Below are positions 23,209 to 36,299 of a stretch of DNA of 64,000 nucleotides, piece by piece (within the stretch, counting starts at the first letter, position 1; every line of letters begins with the position of its first letter). The position numbers were made by a program, and so were the translations under genes. The DNA lies in NCBI GenBank assembly GCA_963920705.1, contig OY987236.1, positions 7,860,190 to 7,924,189 of the forward strand, in the 5' to 3' direction. Below the pieces are notes generated by a model. That model was not told the origin of the DNA and searched no databases. It saw nothing but the letters and a program-made list of their open reading frames with translations. This DNA comes from Odiellus spinosus (lineage: Eukaryota; Arthropoda; Arachnida; Opiliones; Phalangiidae).

Positions 23209-24062
23209 TTAAAGGGATACAAGACTGTGATAACAAGTTACTTTTAATTATTTTTAAACTGTTAAAATATGCGTAAAACCATTTCAAAACTCGCCAAAGG
23301 TGTCGTGGTAATTTACAATTATCAAAGTCGAGAACTAGACTCGCTAAGCCTAAATTTGTTTCAAGTAAATATTAGGCTGTAAAACTCAGTGGCTGATGTA
23401 TAAAAATTTCTAACAAATGCCTCCTTCGGTTCACGCACCATTTTAAAGACAAACTTTCATTTTCAGCAGCAATCAAGTCCTTTTGGAATAAATTGTGTAA
23501 TTTATTCGTGCCTAATTTCGCAACTTTGCTAATTATCTTCGAGCTACCACAAAACCTTTGACAAGTTTTGATAATGTTTCAAGGTCAGGGTGACCACTTT
23601 TCCCATATTTTCTATTTTTTTCCTATATTTTCACCTCCTTCCTATTTTCTCCTATAATTTAATGGCAATTCCTATAATCTCCTATATTTCTACTCAAAAT
23701 CTCTAGTTAAGGGTAAAGTTATAAATCATACTTTCAGCTGTGGCTGTATAAGATTATTTTAGCTTAACTCTACATTTTCCAGTTAAAATAGTCTGTAAAA
23801 TTCCATACTATTTAAGCAATTTTATCATCTTAATATCATGTTTAAACCGGTGGCGAGAGTTGTGATGCCATAATAAACATGGTTCCTACTTTTAATTATT
23901 TTCCTATTTTCTCATATATTTTACACTTATTTCTTCCTATATTTCGCAAAGAAATTTCCTATATTTCCTATATAGGCTTTTCAAATTTTCAGTTTTCACC
24001 CTGCAAGGCATATTTTACCAGTTTAAATCGATTAGAAATAACTTAATCTAGTATCCCTTTAA
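23209..24062. mobile_element. TTAA element of about 850 bp with a pyrimidine-rich interior
   Basis: The ends are TTAAAGGGATACAAGACTG and, inward from the right, TTAAAGGGATACTAGATTAAG. Left and right internal parts match the element at 39.0 kb (CTCGCTAAGCCTAAATTTG; TTTCAGCAGCAATCAAGTCC). Between 23595 and 23980 lies an extra segment rich in CCTATA/TTTCCTAT words on the plus strand, probably a separate insertion or expanded repeat. Confidence 0.65.
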
Positions 24063-24599
24063 GTAAATTTTTTTATTTGCTCGAAACTCGATTAGATATA
24101 ACTTAGTAGTTTTTATTTGCACGAAACTGTAAGAAACAGTTGCTTTTAGCTTTCAGGTGTCGATGTGGTATGTTTCCGATTATATATATATGAACCTAAA
24201 TCGTTTAGCCAATAAGTGCAACGAAGGAGAAATGTATATAAGCTTAATATCGATGTAATACGTAACATTCCTCCCCCAACCCCCGAAGTCCGAAGTCCGG
24301 TTCCTTCCTTTTCATTTCTCTCATCGGCAAGCTCTCTCCCCCCTTTGTTTTCTTAGGATATGAGCATATACTCGAACAATATAAGACCTACTATGTCTTT
24401 ACGCCAACTGGAATAATATTTTCTTTATGGTTATATCGATATATCGTAATGTAAAGAATAATATATAGCTAGTAATTGCGCTGTCGTCTATTTATATTAC
24501 CGCATGAAGAATATTAATTAAAGGAAGAATGAATGTCGTTAGATCTATTTAGATTTTCGTTAAACGCATGTTGGTAAACATATTTTAAAACAGACGTAC

Positions 24600-24784
24600 A
24601 TGCTTTTAAAATCTTTAAGCCTAATTGAAAAACTATACATATTATTCCTTCCAAAATCGTTAAGCCTAATTTGAAACTATGCACATTCATGCTTCCAAAA
24701 TCGTTTAGCCTAATTTGAAACTATGCACATTCATGCTTCCAAAATCGATAAGCCTACTTTGAAAAAATGCAATTCATGCTCCGA
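24600..24784. repeat. Tandem repeat of about 44 bp, four units
   Basis: Units have the form AAAATCGTTAAGCCTAATTTG plus AACTATGCACATTCATGCTTCC. The two middle units are nearly identical and the outer ones have decayed. The TAAGCCTAATTT word continues irregularly to about 25320. Confidence 0.8.
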
Positions 24785-25832
24785 CAGATCGTTAATGGTA
24801 GTTTCCAACGATGCATAAACACTTTCCAATGTTTAAGTATATTCTGTTAAGTATAATTTACGTTATCTTCTAAAGACGCCGAGTTTTATAAGAAGTACAT
24901 TAACATTTCCCTAAGTCAAAGTACATTAACACATTTCAAATTTGGTAAGCCTATTTTCAAAGTCATTACAGTCGATAAATTCTATCTATTAACGCCTGTC
25001 AAAAACGCTGAGTCAAACATGATTCGTAAAACTGTAAGCCTTTTTTTAGATTGTGGTATTAACACTTCTCAATGTCAACCGATTAGCCTAGTTTCAGTTG
25101 CGGCTTTAACACTACCGAAATAGTATTAATTAGCTAGATACACAATCCAACGTTGACGTACAATATAAAATATTTTTATCCCTGACTTCCACCACATGAG
25201 CCCAATTAATAATGTCAATGATTAAAACTTCCCAAAGTCGATCGCTAAGCCTAATTTCAAATATACATTCGCGCCAACGAAGTCACTAAGCCCAATTTTC
25301 AAAAATATTTGCGGTTATAGCCTAATCTCCATCCAAAAGTCAAACTTGGGTCAAAAAACAAGCTTAAAATATTCATTGAACCGTAGCAAAAGTTTACCCG
25401 TGAAGTTTTGGAAGATTTTTGGGTGAATAACTTTGCTTTATTTAACTTTCTATGACTATACTAATCGCGTTATAAGGGAACCTGTAATCCTCTTTGGGCT
25501 TTAAAACTCTATTATAGTAACGAATACATGTAGAGTATTTATTATATAGAAATGGATGCTTTTTGCCTGTCTCACTCTATATGTACTTATTTGAATACCA
25601 CCTTTATTCTCCTATAAAATAGCGAAGCTACTCTTAAGAAAATCAATCACGAGTAAGGAAGAGAATCTATGTCTATACGAAAAAGGGGTATTGTTTTGCT
25701 AAGGAAAAATATAAAAGAGTGCGTGAGGGGGTTTTTCAATTAAGTAGAAGCTGTCCTTATCGATAATTAGAAGCTTGTTTCTGCGCTTCTTTAAAGGCAA
25801 AATCTTACCCAAAAAGATATGGTTTGCGAGCT

Positions 25833-26253
25833 TTAAAGGGAGAATGAAGCTCGACAGCGAGTGATTTTTCTTTCAATTAAAAATAGTTTTAACTAGGCAT
25901 AACGAAATTAAAACTATTCACTAGTAAACTAAATACAAGAAAATATTAAGGTAGAAATCAATTTATTTATTCGAAAAGTAGGCTTAACATGAATTCACGG
26001 ATAGTATAATATTTCGGAGTCTCCGTTTCCAACAAGCAAAAGCGCGCACATTTTAAGCCTAATTTGAAACGTTCCGTTGGAATAAAGCGCGCACTTCTCG
26101 CCTGATTCGTCGGAGACTTGATAATTAACGACGGAAATATCTAAACTCTCCAGGATCCCTATTAAGCCTTTCAGAGTTAGTTTTAATATTGGTTTGAAAC
26201 GAACAGGAAACTTTAAAAAAATCACTGATTGTCGAGTTTAACTCTCACTTTAA
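25833..26253. mobile_element. TTAA element, diverged relative of the foldback family
   Basis: It is bounded by TTAA at 25833 and 26250. The left end TTAAAGGGAGAATGAAGCTCG mirrors the right end, read inward as TTAAAGTGAGAGTTAAACTCG. Subterminal GACAGCGAGTGATTTTTC pairs with AAAAATCACTGATTGTC. Internal arms contain AAAGTAGGCTTAACATGAATTC, like the common family, but the centre (GCGCGCAC blocks at both sides) is distinct. The 76-codon minus frame inside is not a gene. Confidence 0.7.
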
Positions 26254-29200
26254 AAGCTACGAGTTGATCAATAATTTAATTTCAAGTGTTGTTTTAAGAT
26301 TCTGTCAAAAATATATTAAATTGTGACTTCAAGCGAGAGAAGAGTATTATTAATTCCAATATTTAAATTTCGTTATTACGAATTTATTTATGGAATTTCA
26401 ATTTCTTTGGTTGAATTTTACGGTAGTTGTCTATTTTTTAAGCCAAAAACTTGAATTTCGGCGAGACTTTCCCACTTTTTTTGGGCCTATCTGGTCGCTT
26501 ATTTCTTTATCGTGACTAGTTTTAATTAAGATGAGAGCCAGGGTCTGTTCCGGAGTGATAATACAAGAACAACGTCTAATTGGATCAAGTTTCAAGTTTT
26601 CTGCATCGTCGCCACTCGTAGTATTTAATGTCAAAAACTCTCGACTACGTTTCTGTACAGCTGCGAAAAGGGTTTAATTGGGGGGAAATGGGAATTAACC
26701 TTAAACAGAAGTACATACCTACTTCCAGAGGAAGTAGGTAAGCCCCCCTTTGACTAGTGGGAGATCACCCTTGAACTTAAAAACCGAGCTCGGGTCACAC
26801 AATTTTGAATCTAGCCAATTAGAGAAAGGCAACTTTGATACCGATATTCTGAGGTACCTGCGGTGAAGATTTTACCTCAAGTTTGATTCTGGCATTCTGC
26901 TTTTGCGTTTAACTTTTAGCAACTTTATTTAATCAGTCTATAGTGAATAGGTTTGCGCAGCGTAACAGAACGTATCGAGAAACAAGTGATAAAAACTTTC
27001 AAACAAACTTTAAGAGTAAAAGCAACGGAATTCAAATTACTATTGTGCCCATATCACCTTCCTGCTGTTACTATTTATTCTTGAATGCTGTTGTACCGCA
27101 CGTAGAGCACTTTTACAGGGGTGTTATAGAAAGTACACGATATATTTTGCCCCTACGAGCTGGTCTCTATCCTGAGCATCGAAGCGCGCAGGCTAGAACA
27201 CTTCTACAGGTGCAGATAAGAAAACACTGTTCGAAAGCTTTATATCGAAGACTATAAGGATTTGTAGCTGAAATTTCTTAATTTTCGCGGCTCTTAGAGC
27301 CTGATAAGTTTCAACTATAATCCAGTGTATCTTTTTCAGCGAAATCAACCTCTTAATAAAAAGCAAAAACCCTGTAAGTTTCGCTTGATAAAACCTTATT
27401 AAGAACCCCTTTTACGCCTGGGTGAAACAAATTTGCTCGTGTTTGTGTGTATAACAGTGAGATGTATATATCTTACACGACCTGTACAATGCACGCCTCC
27501 GAGGCTTAACGCTTTCGACGCCTTAACGCCTGTATACAAAGGTTCGTAATGACTCCCTATCTTTGACGGCCGCTACAGCTTGTCACTTCTAAGATAGAAG
27601 GCCCGCCAAGCTTAATAGTTAGTAAATAGAAGCCACAAGATTGTTCACGCAACCCTTTTACCTATGGACTAGTCCAAACTGTTACGTTGCCTGTATCTTT
27701 TCTTTTGGTCGAGAGAAATAGGAGTCTTTGTTTTTGATCTTGGCCAAGGCCTAGCTGCAACAGATGCCTAATATCTCGCGGGAAAAAAATGATACGTATT
27801 CCTATTGCTCCATTTTTTTTTAGGACCCTGACTTTTTTCCCGCCAAAAACTATATCATATGGCGCAATTTATACCCTGATCGCAAACGTAAGATCATACT
27901 TTTATGGATAATTGCTTTTATTCTTAAGAAACCTCCAAATGAAAATATCAAAAATATAATTTTTTCCGATGACGTGGTTTATTTTTAGAAGTTAATTAGC
28001 GATAAGATCTATACGAAAGGTATACTTTCTGGGTTAAGACACCTCGAAAGCTACCGTACCACGTGAATTAACTATGGACTTTACAAATGGCCACGCGACC
28101 ATAGTGATGACGTAGTATTACGGGCAATTTTTATTTTAAACATTTGAGAATGGTGAATATAAAATGTATTTTTAATTAATATGAAATAAGTAATTTTAAA
28201 TCGTTTTATACCAATCCATTTGGAGTTTTTGAAAAATCCATAATAGCCTCTTTTTAATATAAAAAACAATTATATAATTTATTTAGATAATATTATAAGA
28301 AGATTACTATATAAATAAGACAGATTATATCAGAAACGAATAAATATATGACGGTAGAAATAAAATACGCTACTTTTAGAGAAAAAAAAACCAAGAAAAC
28401 AAGGGTTTATCATCAAAAAAATGCTTTTTTTAAGGGTGGTTAGGGTTATTTATGTATTGTTGTAATTTAGTAGAATTTTCACGTTTTGGTTATAAAGAGA
28501 ATAACCATTTTTCAAAGAATAAGAGGAATGAACGTTATTTCTTCTATTTAAGCTGTTTTTTCAGCCATTTTTTAGATGGGCTTCTTCCTTTAGCACGTAT
28601 GTACTAAAGTTTAGAGTCTATCCAAATGTAGGAGGCAATTGCTCGGGGCTTCCTTGATGATGATTTTATTCCTTTCTTCTTCGAAATAATGTTATTTCTC
28701 CAAGCCTTCTCGTCATAATTTTTCAAGATGAATTTTTTATAAGCCTTCAAAAGCTTTCGCGTGACCGGAAATGATATTAAGCCATAACCCTTAGCGCGTG
28801 CTTTTCCTAGAAGTAATTTTATTCAAGAAAATTTCAAAGTTCAATTTTTGACGTTTTGAGTATTTTTTTGAAACTATTGTTATTTTCTAAAATATGTATT
28901 TTACTGTCGGGATAATTTTTTTTCCGTGACATATGTATTGGCAAAAGTCTGTAGCTTAATACTGTAAGCAAAAGTCCAAGGTAGACGTACTAGCTCATCA
29001 CCCCTGAAAGCTTCACTTGAAGAACAATATGACCTCCAATATGACAAACAATATAATTTAAATTTAAGCTCAAACTTCCCCTTTAACTTTTTTCTATAGT
29101 CTACAATTTTGCTAATTACTGTCGATCCAGCATAGATTAGGGCTTAAAAGTTTTAAAATTTCGAAAGTTATATAATACTTTTGTTAGCGATTAGTAACGG

Positions 29201-29712
29201 TGGCTCAACCTAGAAATGATTTCCGAAATTTCTAATCAGCCTTCAAAATAGTTCTATCCATTTCAAACAGAACAGAAATTCAACGTAATTACGAATAACG
29301 GTTCGATACGAGCTTTCTAAATCCCTTGTTAATTAAATCGCTTCAAGATGAAGCTCTATTGAATTCTTGAAATGAGATTTTATACTCCCTTGTTATATAA
29401 AAAAAAAGTTAATTTAAATATGTAATTATGGTCATTAAGAATATAATCCATCATTATACGCACTTGTTAAGACTCTGGTTTAACCATAATTTGACTTTAA
29501 TTTACAATATTAAAGGACAAGTGCCATAAATATTAAATGAGTGATGCTGTCACTGATTTCTAAGGAAAACGAATATATTTGAGAGCATTTTTCTCACCAA
29601 ACTTTCTGTCTGACTCGAGTGATTTGACTCTTCCTCGATATTTTGAGTCGGGAGAGAGGGAAGGAATTTAGGCGGGCCGCGCTTGGCTATATTTTCTTCC
29701 CTCCCAACTACA
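26254..29712. other. Non-coding stretch with weak dispersed repeats
   Basis: The 104-codon plus frame at 26943 contains an imperfect internal duplication (GTAGAGCACTTTTACAGG / CTAGAACACTTCTACAGG) and no domain. GGCCACGCGACCATAG near 28088 recurs at about 17946, and ATGACGTAGTATT follows there and near 52000, so a diffuse old repeat exists. No gene supported. Confidence 0.45.
26717..26739. other. Perfect 10-bp hairpin
   Basis: ACCTACTTCC, a 3-base loop AGA, then GGAAGTAGGT. It is isolated and not followed by a T-run, so no terminator or RNA-gene role is implied. Confidence 0.6.
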
Positions 29713-29822
29713 AAATTTCTCCAAAGAGTGGCGCTACCGATTTCATTATTTACGCCGACTCCGGCCGCTAGAGAGTCTCGAATAAGAATCTGCCGGTACA
29801 TTTACCTGGACCTTTGCTGATA
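29713..29822. mobile_element. Second copy of the CTATCAGC MITE, left end lost
   Basis: AAATTTCTCCAAAGAGTGGC through CTGCCGGTACATTTACC to CCTTTGCTGATA matches the 30.6-kb element. The left terminal repeat is absent. An 83-codon minus frame passes through it and is not supported as a gene. Confidence 0.6.
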
Positions 29823-30550
29823 ATATTAAGCTACTGGGCGTTGTTTACTTTTCTGGAATAAAATGATGGACTTATGGCTAAGAGAAAATGGTCTTAGATG
29901 TTCGGGGAAAACCTGATATGGTCAGGGAACTTTAAATGGCAAATTTTATATAAACCCTGCTCGAAATACGAAGTTGAATTATGGCCATGAGAGGAAACCT
30001 AATCCGGTACGAATTCCAAATAAATCTAACCTGCAACTTACGGAAACATTTACTCTAAGCAAGCTTGTATACTGGTATAGCTCTTTAGCCCTTGGGAAGA
30101 TGGACACAATATCTGTTTTCACTGAGCACGGATCCGCGACGGCACGCGAATTTGCCGAGTTTTCGTTGTAATTTTTTATTCTTTTTTTTTTCACCACTGG
30201 GAATCCGGGCGCAGTGGAAATGGACTCTTCAAGTGACCAAAAACCTCTTCATTTATATATACACCATACCTTTTTGACCTCCATCTCCATTTGTTTTAAT
30301 TAAGTGACTTATAGACCTTAAAACAAAGCGAGTTTCTCCATCGTAAATTTTTCACCCATTTCCCAAGAGGTGACGTACGAGAATTGTAAAAGAGTTGCAG
30401 TTGCAGTAAATTTCCAGCCTTTGGTAAATTTATGATTAGAAGCGTATGAGAACCGGAAGTGCACAGGCTTACATATCCTAAAGTGAAACCTCTATCCAAT
30501 TATTAAATTGTACGGATAGTTAATTTTGAACAATGCCCCGTAGCTTTATA

Positions 30551-30685
30551 CTATCAGCAAAGGGCCAGGAAATTTCTCCAAAGAGTGGCGCTTCCGGTTT
30601 AACTATTTACATCTACCACTTCCGCTAGAGTGTCTACTCTCGAACCAGAATCTGCCGGTACATTTACCCGAACCTTTGCTGATAG
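30551..30685. mobile_element. CTATCAGCAAAGG-ended short MITE
   Basis: CTATCAGCAAAGG at 30551 is mirrored by CCTTTGCTGATAG at 30673-30685. The interior TTCTCCAAAGAGTGGCGC, TCCGCTAGAGTGTC and CTGCCGGTACATTTACC is shared with a second copy at 29713-29822. Confidence 0.7.
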
Positions 30686-32217
30686 ATCTTATTTGGAACC
30701 ACGTTGGAGGATTTATTATTGTTTAAAACGCCGCCAAATGGAGGTGAACTTGGACATCTTTTTAGCAATTGTGTTCAGGTTTAATACGAAAATTTTTAAA
30801 TTATAAATTACTATTTTGGTAATTTAACTGGAGTAATCCTTAAATTACCATTACCCTTATAATTTACCAATTTAGAACTGCACACTTTACCCGAGTAAAG
30901 GATTCAGTGCTCGACCATTTTCCTATTTTCTTGTAATGTAACCCATCTATTTCCTTCTGATAATATTCTCCTGTTATACCGACTACTTTTTGCCCTACGA
31001 GGTTTTACATTTTGTATCAATCCACCTCAGGTTTGATTATTACGCCAATTTATTTTGAACACGAGTGTAAATTCGTAAAACTATAATCGTTAACTTAATG
31101 GGCAGATGGGATTCCTAATTAAGTAGCCACTTAATTTAGCTCTCTGTTAATAAAGCTCTCGGTATATTTGAACTCATTTAGATGACTTATAGTCGTCATC
31201 AACTTATAATCATAGATTTTAATTAAAGGTCAAGCTATGTAGTTCATTTTGGACTCTCATTTGAAAGTCTATTTATACAACCCCCCTTTTCCATTTTCCC
31301 GGAAAATAATAATATTGTTTTTTGGGATTGGGGAAATCGTTGTTCCGTTTTTGCTGCAGGGATGAAAACAAAATAAAGTCCTTTAGATAAGGGACCCTTG
31401 GGACTCCTTTTTTTCTTCCCCCTCTTACTGCGCTTATGATTTAGTGATAGTTAGTCATTTCTAGATGGTCTTTCTGCCAGACCCCGGCAATTACCGCTGG
31501 AAGGTTCATTTTTAACCCTTAGTCAATATATCTCTTGTATGATTTTTGCGAAGCTAAGCCTTGGCCCTTATTTCTATGACCCGAGAGTAAAAATAATGTA
31601 ACTCGATATAGACTTGGTTTCGCTTGAAAAATTCAATTCTTTAAAGTTTACGAATGATGTAAGGTAAGAAAGACTAGAAATAATAACACCAAATTGGTTC
31701 AGAAATGAAATTGAAGATCAAAAAATTCCAAGGATTTTTTTTGTTTAACTCGTAAAAATATCAGATAGACCGAAAATTGAAATTTTCAAACGTCAATCAT
31801 GAAATAAATTTAACCAAATTTTAAGATTTATTATGATCAGAATCAAACTGAAATTTCGATGCGTATAATAAACTGAGCTATCTCTTATCCATCTATTGAA
31901 TTGGGAATATATTTTCTTCTAGAGATCCATTTATATCCAACAGTTCGCCGATCATTTCTCAAAAATACGGGAATGACTCGCATCGTTATCACTTAAGTTA
32001 TTCAGAGAAAGGTGGCTTGTATACGTCACGCGCGTCATATACCTTATAGCGAGTTTCACTGGGTTTTCAGATAGAGAAATCACTCTGAGATCAAGTTTTA
32101 TATTCCATTGGGAGAGTCAGAGCATTCATACGAATGTACAATCTTTTAAAGCAAAAATCACAATAGTTACTTAGAGAGGACGAGTAAGAATAAACTATAG
32201 AAGGCGCAAAAGATAGT
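30686..32217. other. Non-coding stretch, nothing recognised
   Basis: AT-rich sequence without repeats that match other parts of the window and without supported frames. Confidence 0.5.
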
Positions 32218-32636
32218 TTAAAGGGAGAATGCAACCTAACAACAAGTGATTTTTTTTTTTTTCCGATTCCTTATCGTTTAAATAGTCCTAATCCACAGTA
32301 AAAAAATACAAACAAATATTAGAAATAAGATTAAAACTTACCATCAAAATTCATGGAGATATCCTGAGCTCCCCGTATATGGACTAAAGACCAATGAAAT
32401 TGATCATGGAGATCCTGCATTCCCTATGTAAGAGCCATTGATCAATGTCATTGGTTGCTAGTCCTTATACTCGGAGTTCAGGTGATCTCCATGAATCCAG
32501 CTAAGCCTATTTTGATGGCAGGTTTTAAATTTATTTCAAGTTTAATATTTGTTATTAATTTTTTATTGTTGGATTAGGCCTATTTAAACGATAAGGGATC
32601 GATAAAAAAGCAATTTAGGTTGCATTCTTCCTTTAA
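32218..32636. mobile_element. TTAA foldback MITE, complete copy, alternative centre
   Basis: Both TTAA-bounded ends are present (TTAAAGGGAGAATGCAACC at the left, GTTGCATTCTTCCTTTAA at the right). The arms match the family, but the central ~150 bases differ: they carry CTCCCCGTATATGGAC and GATCAATGTCATTGG blocks shared with the copies at 45.4 and 51.6 kb. The family therefore has conserved arms and exchangeable centres. Confidence 0.85.
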
Positions 32637-33237
32637 GACCGCATTTATTTTCGAAAATTAGGGTCTAAAACGGCCAATGTACTTCGAGATGTGTTTCGGG
32701 CTAGTTTAAATTAAATTAATTATGAAGTAGAACTCAAACCCAGCTGATCGTGACATTGGTAAATAATATATACGTTGTTTTTGTTTTGAAGTGACGAAAT
32801 TAACTCCACCCTTTTACTTAATGTATCATTTTGAATCGCTTTCCATTTTTAATAGAGCAATTTGATATGAGGGCGCGGGTTTCGTAAATTATTTTTCGAT
32901 CCTAATTTCTTTATGATAAATGTCTCTCTAATTACCAAAATTTTTTTCTCCGGGAACCTTTTGATTAATGATATATATTTCAATATATAAGCCATTTGAA
33001 TTAAAAATAAACGCGGAAGCGAGTCTTAGTCAATTGTTTAGATAATATAAATATTTAACATTATGTTTATTATTTAAAGCTATAGATTCTAGAAAATTCA
33101 GCTATAATTAATTAAATTTCAGTTATTGGTGTAGTATTGTTTTAATACCTTATTTCCGGGTATTATATTATGTACGAACTTCCGTATTTTAAGCTGATTA
33201 ACAAAGTATTAAAATGATAATGAAGACGAAAAACATT

Positions 33238-33563
33238 AAAGAACTTATCCGGAAAATAGGCTTAGATGGATTCATGGAGATCCTGAATTTCTTCACATTA
33301 ATGGATCAGCGACCAACGAGCAAAGGCTCGTCGTTAAGGCGAGATTTAAAAGAGACTTCCAGTAACATTCGATTGGTTGCTTTCCTATCAATGCGAAGAA
33401 ATTCAGGTGATCTTAATGAATCCAGCTAAGCCTATTTTCCGGGTAAGTTTTAATTTTATTTCTAGTTTAATATTTGTTTTTAAATTTATTTACTGTCGGA
33501 TTAGGCCGATTTAAACGATAAGGAATCGTTGAAAAATCACTTTATGTTGCATTCACCCTTTAA
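33238..33563. mobile_element. TTAA foldback MITE, left arm missing
   Basis: Homology starts in the inner left arm (CTTATCCGGAAAATAGGCTTAG) and reaches an intact right terminus, TTGCATTCACCCTTTAA at 33560-33563. The centre is the common type (AATGGATCAGCGACCAACGAG). A 71-codon open frame across it is a by-product of the repeat. Confidence 0.75.
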
Positions 33564-34467
33564 GGACTTTAAATGAGAGACAGCTTTGAAGTTTATTAGA
33601 CTACATTTTATAAAAATACTCCAATCAAAAGAGAACCTTTTGACAGTGATTAATAAATCTCCTCTACTAGAAAAAAATTAACAGGGTTTATGTATCCCTC
33701 AGCTTTACCTTCCTTCGTACTGTAAATAAATCAGAAATATTAGTTTCCTATATGTTATTGAAGATTAGGTCTTATTTTTAATCATATTTTCCTTGATCTC
33801 TTAAGATGGTCATCTAGATCCCTTGAGCTTAAATCATCAACGAGCCCATCTAGCATGCAGTGACGCGCACCTGCTTATTTGCTTTCCATTTAGTATGTTG
33901 AGTTGATAACTTAGTATGAGATCAAACATTCTCGGGATGGACGCTATTCTTAATTCCCACGGGGATCGAGAGACGTCGGTGTTTGTGATGAGAGAGAGAG
34001 AGAGATGGAAAGGGAGCAAATTCGTTCCAATTTTTTTTTTAGCGCGGCGATGCCAACCTTAATAATGTTCTTAATGGGATTTAGCTCTTTCCCTAGAAAT
34101 AATCACTTCGTTAAGTACATTTAATTAGTTTAGTTTTTTCATCTTTCAGTCTCTCATTTACTCGATCTCGTGTCTCTTCCTCTTGAAACACTGTTTACTC
34201 GATAAAATATGTCGTAAGAAAAATTACGTAAAGAAATATGAAGAGGAAATTAGTTATTCACGACTTTGATTTCTTACCAGACGAATCTTAACAATGTTTC
34301 GAAATTAGCTTTTATTATCGTAACTAATAAAAGTTAAATGAATTATAATATATATATTATGTTTCGTTTGTAAGTAGATTTAGTCTTATAGTTTTACCAC
34401 ACGTTGGTTCAGTTTTAAACTTCATTAGAAGGGTGAGGAAAAATTGGAGGCTATATTGTTAATTTCT

Positions 34468-34658
34468 ACACAGTCAAAAATCAATTCTATAATTTATAAA
34501 ATCAAATTTTATAAAACCAATTAAATTAATATTTTGGTACACAATCAAAAATCAATTTAACAATTTATTTTATAAACTAATTAATAAATTAATATTTTCT
34601 TACACAGTCAAAAATTAATTTAACTATTCTGAAACCAATTATTAACTATTTTTTTACA
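34468..34658. repeat. Tandem repeat, three units of about 55-75 bp
   Basis: Units begin ACACAGTCAAAAATCAAT, ACACAATCAAAAATCAAT and ACACAGTCAAAAATTAAT at 34468, 34539 and 34602, followed by AT-rich text with ACCAATTAAATTAATATTTT or variants. Confidence 0.75.
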
Positions 34659-35373
34659 TTCAACAATTATACCCTATCTATATATAGAGCCAAAATTTTA
34701 AACTTTTTATTACTTTGTGTGCTAAAAGTACAAATTCGTTTGCAAAATAAGCAGACGATATTTAATGGTGATTTCTATCCATTAACTTTAGCCAGGAAGG
34801 TCTTATCGGCCTATTTTTAGGCGCACGTATAATCATTTTTAAAAGTTTAATGGGGTGGGTGACATGTTTTAGGTCCCAAACCTCCTTTAAAAAAGTCCCC
34901 AAAGACTAAGCCTTAGAAGTACTGACATTCTTTTAACTGGAACAAAGATTATACCCCTTATAGCCGCTCTCGACTTTTTTCGAAGACTACTTTTATTATC
35001 TATGAAATGTAGCATTATATATTAATCCGCCACGGCTTTGGCTATGTAATTACAAACCTGATAGCGAACAAAAAGTGGAGATCAGTAAAATACTACTTCG
35101 TGCAAAGAAAAGTGTCATAAAATCGAGACCAAAAAGGAATAGTAATTCGCTAATTAGTCATCCAGTCAGAGTTCTTCCCGCGGTTGTTTTAGTTTTAGCT
35201 TTTGTTCTAGTTTTAAAGGACGAGTCTTAGTTTAAATTAAAGGTTTTTCATTACCAATTAACTCTCTGAGATATTTACTAAGTTTTAAGTTATAATTAAT
35301 ATCTACAAGCAAAAACGAGTTGATCAATCCCCAAAGAACCTTGAAGCAACCAACTTCGATCAGAGTCCTGGAC

Positions 35374-35514
35374 TACTTCATCGTAAAACGGCGTCTGCTT
35401 ATTTATTCCTCACCCCCACTTCACCACAACCAACTCAGCTTTTGCGTTGAACAGAGTTGGCCGTGCAGGTGGGCGTGGTCAATAAATAAGCAGACGTCGT
35501 TTTACGATAAAGTA
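35374..35514. mobile_element. Short MITE with TACTTCATCG ends
   Basis: TACTTCATCGTAAAACGGCG then TCTGCTTATTTATT at the left is mirrored by AATAAATAAGCAGACGTCG then TTTTACGATAAAGTA at the right, about 34 bp with few mismatches, separated by about 70 bp containing CACCCCCACTTC and GGTGGGCGTGG. The target duplication is unclear. Confidence 0.65.
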
Positions 35515-36299
35515 TGCTAGGATGAAATCGGAGTTTCTTATATGGAGTTGCAATTCTATCTTGCTGCTAGAATATGTTGTTAGTCCAAACTTCAATTGAA
35601 ATAAGACTTGTTCTTAAAGCTTTTAGTCTTTGTATGAAAAAAAAAGGAAAGTTTTACTACTAAAAACAAAGAACTTGTAAAAGAATTACGGACGGATAGA
35701 GAGAAAATCAAAGCGGAAAGAAAAAATCTCCAAATTTGTTCTCTCGGAAAATTTATCCGCCAACTGATTCCATTGTATGGAGTATCTTTCGATGTGATAA
35801 AAGAAACACAGCGATTGTGTAGTGAGATAAAAGACGTTGGTATTCGATATAACCCATCTAATTCTTGCTATTGTCGATCTTTAGTTTAATTTCTTATTCC
35901 AAGATCTTTGAAAAAAGTTTTATTACCCTGAATAGTGGAAATATAGGATCTCTCTCATTAAAATTCAAGGTTTTCGTTTTTCAAAATATTGAAAAATACT
36001 ATAATTTCAACAAATACTGTCCACTTCTATTGAATTCAGGTTTTTACCTTTCCTCTGGGCGTTAGGGAAACACTCCAGTTTCGGTGTCCAAAACAGGACA
36101 AATAATTTCCCAGAAAGTTAACAAAACCCCATATTTAAAGATCCACTCGTCAATGATCTTAAAGGAATGGTGCGGTGTTAAAATATTTTTGCTGCAAACC
36201 CTTTAGTTAAACTCAAAACCAATTTTTCAAGTGTTAAAAAAATTTAAAATTAAGTATATTTTTAAATAAACAATTAAAACAAATTACATTGAGGGCACA

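Noticed and set aside
24600-24784. CRISPR-like regular repeats
   Set aside because: Units are directly adjacent tandem copies without unique spacers, in a eukaryotic context.
26943-27257. 104-codon plus-strand frame
   Set aside because: It includes an internal sequence duplication and no known domain; likely chance.
28605-28815. Lysine-rich open stretch on the minus strand preceded by a TTCTAG acceptor-like site
   Set aside because: About 64 codons without ATG is within chance for this AT content, and no domain is recognised.
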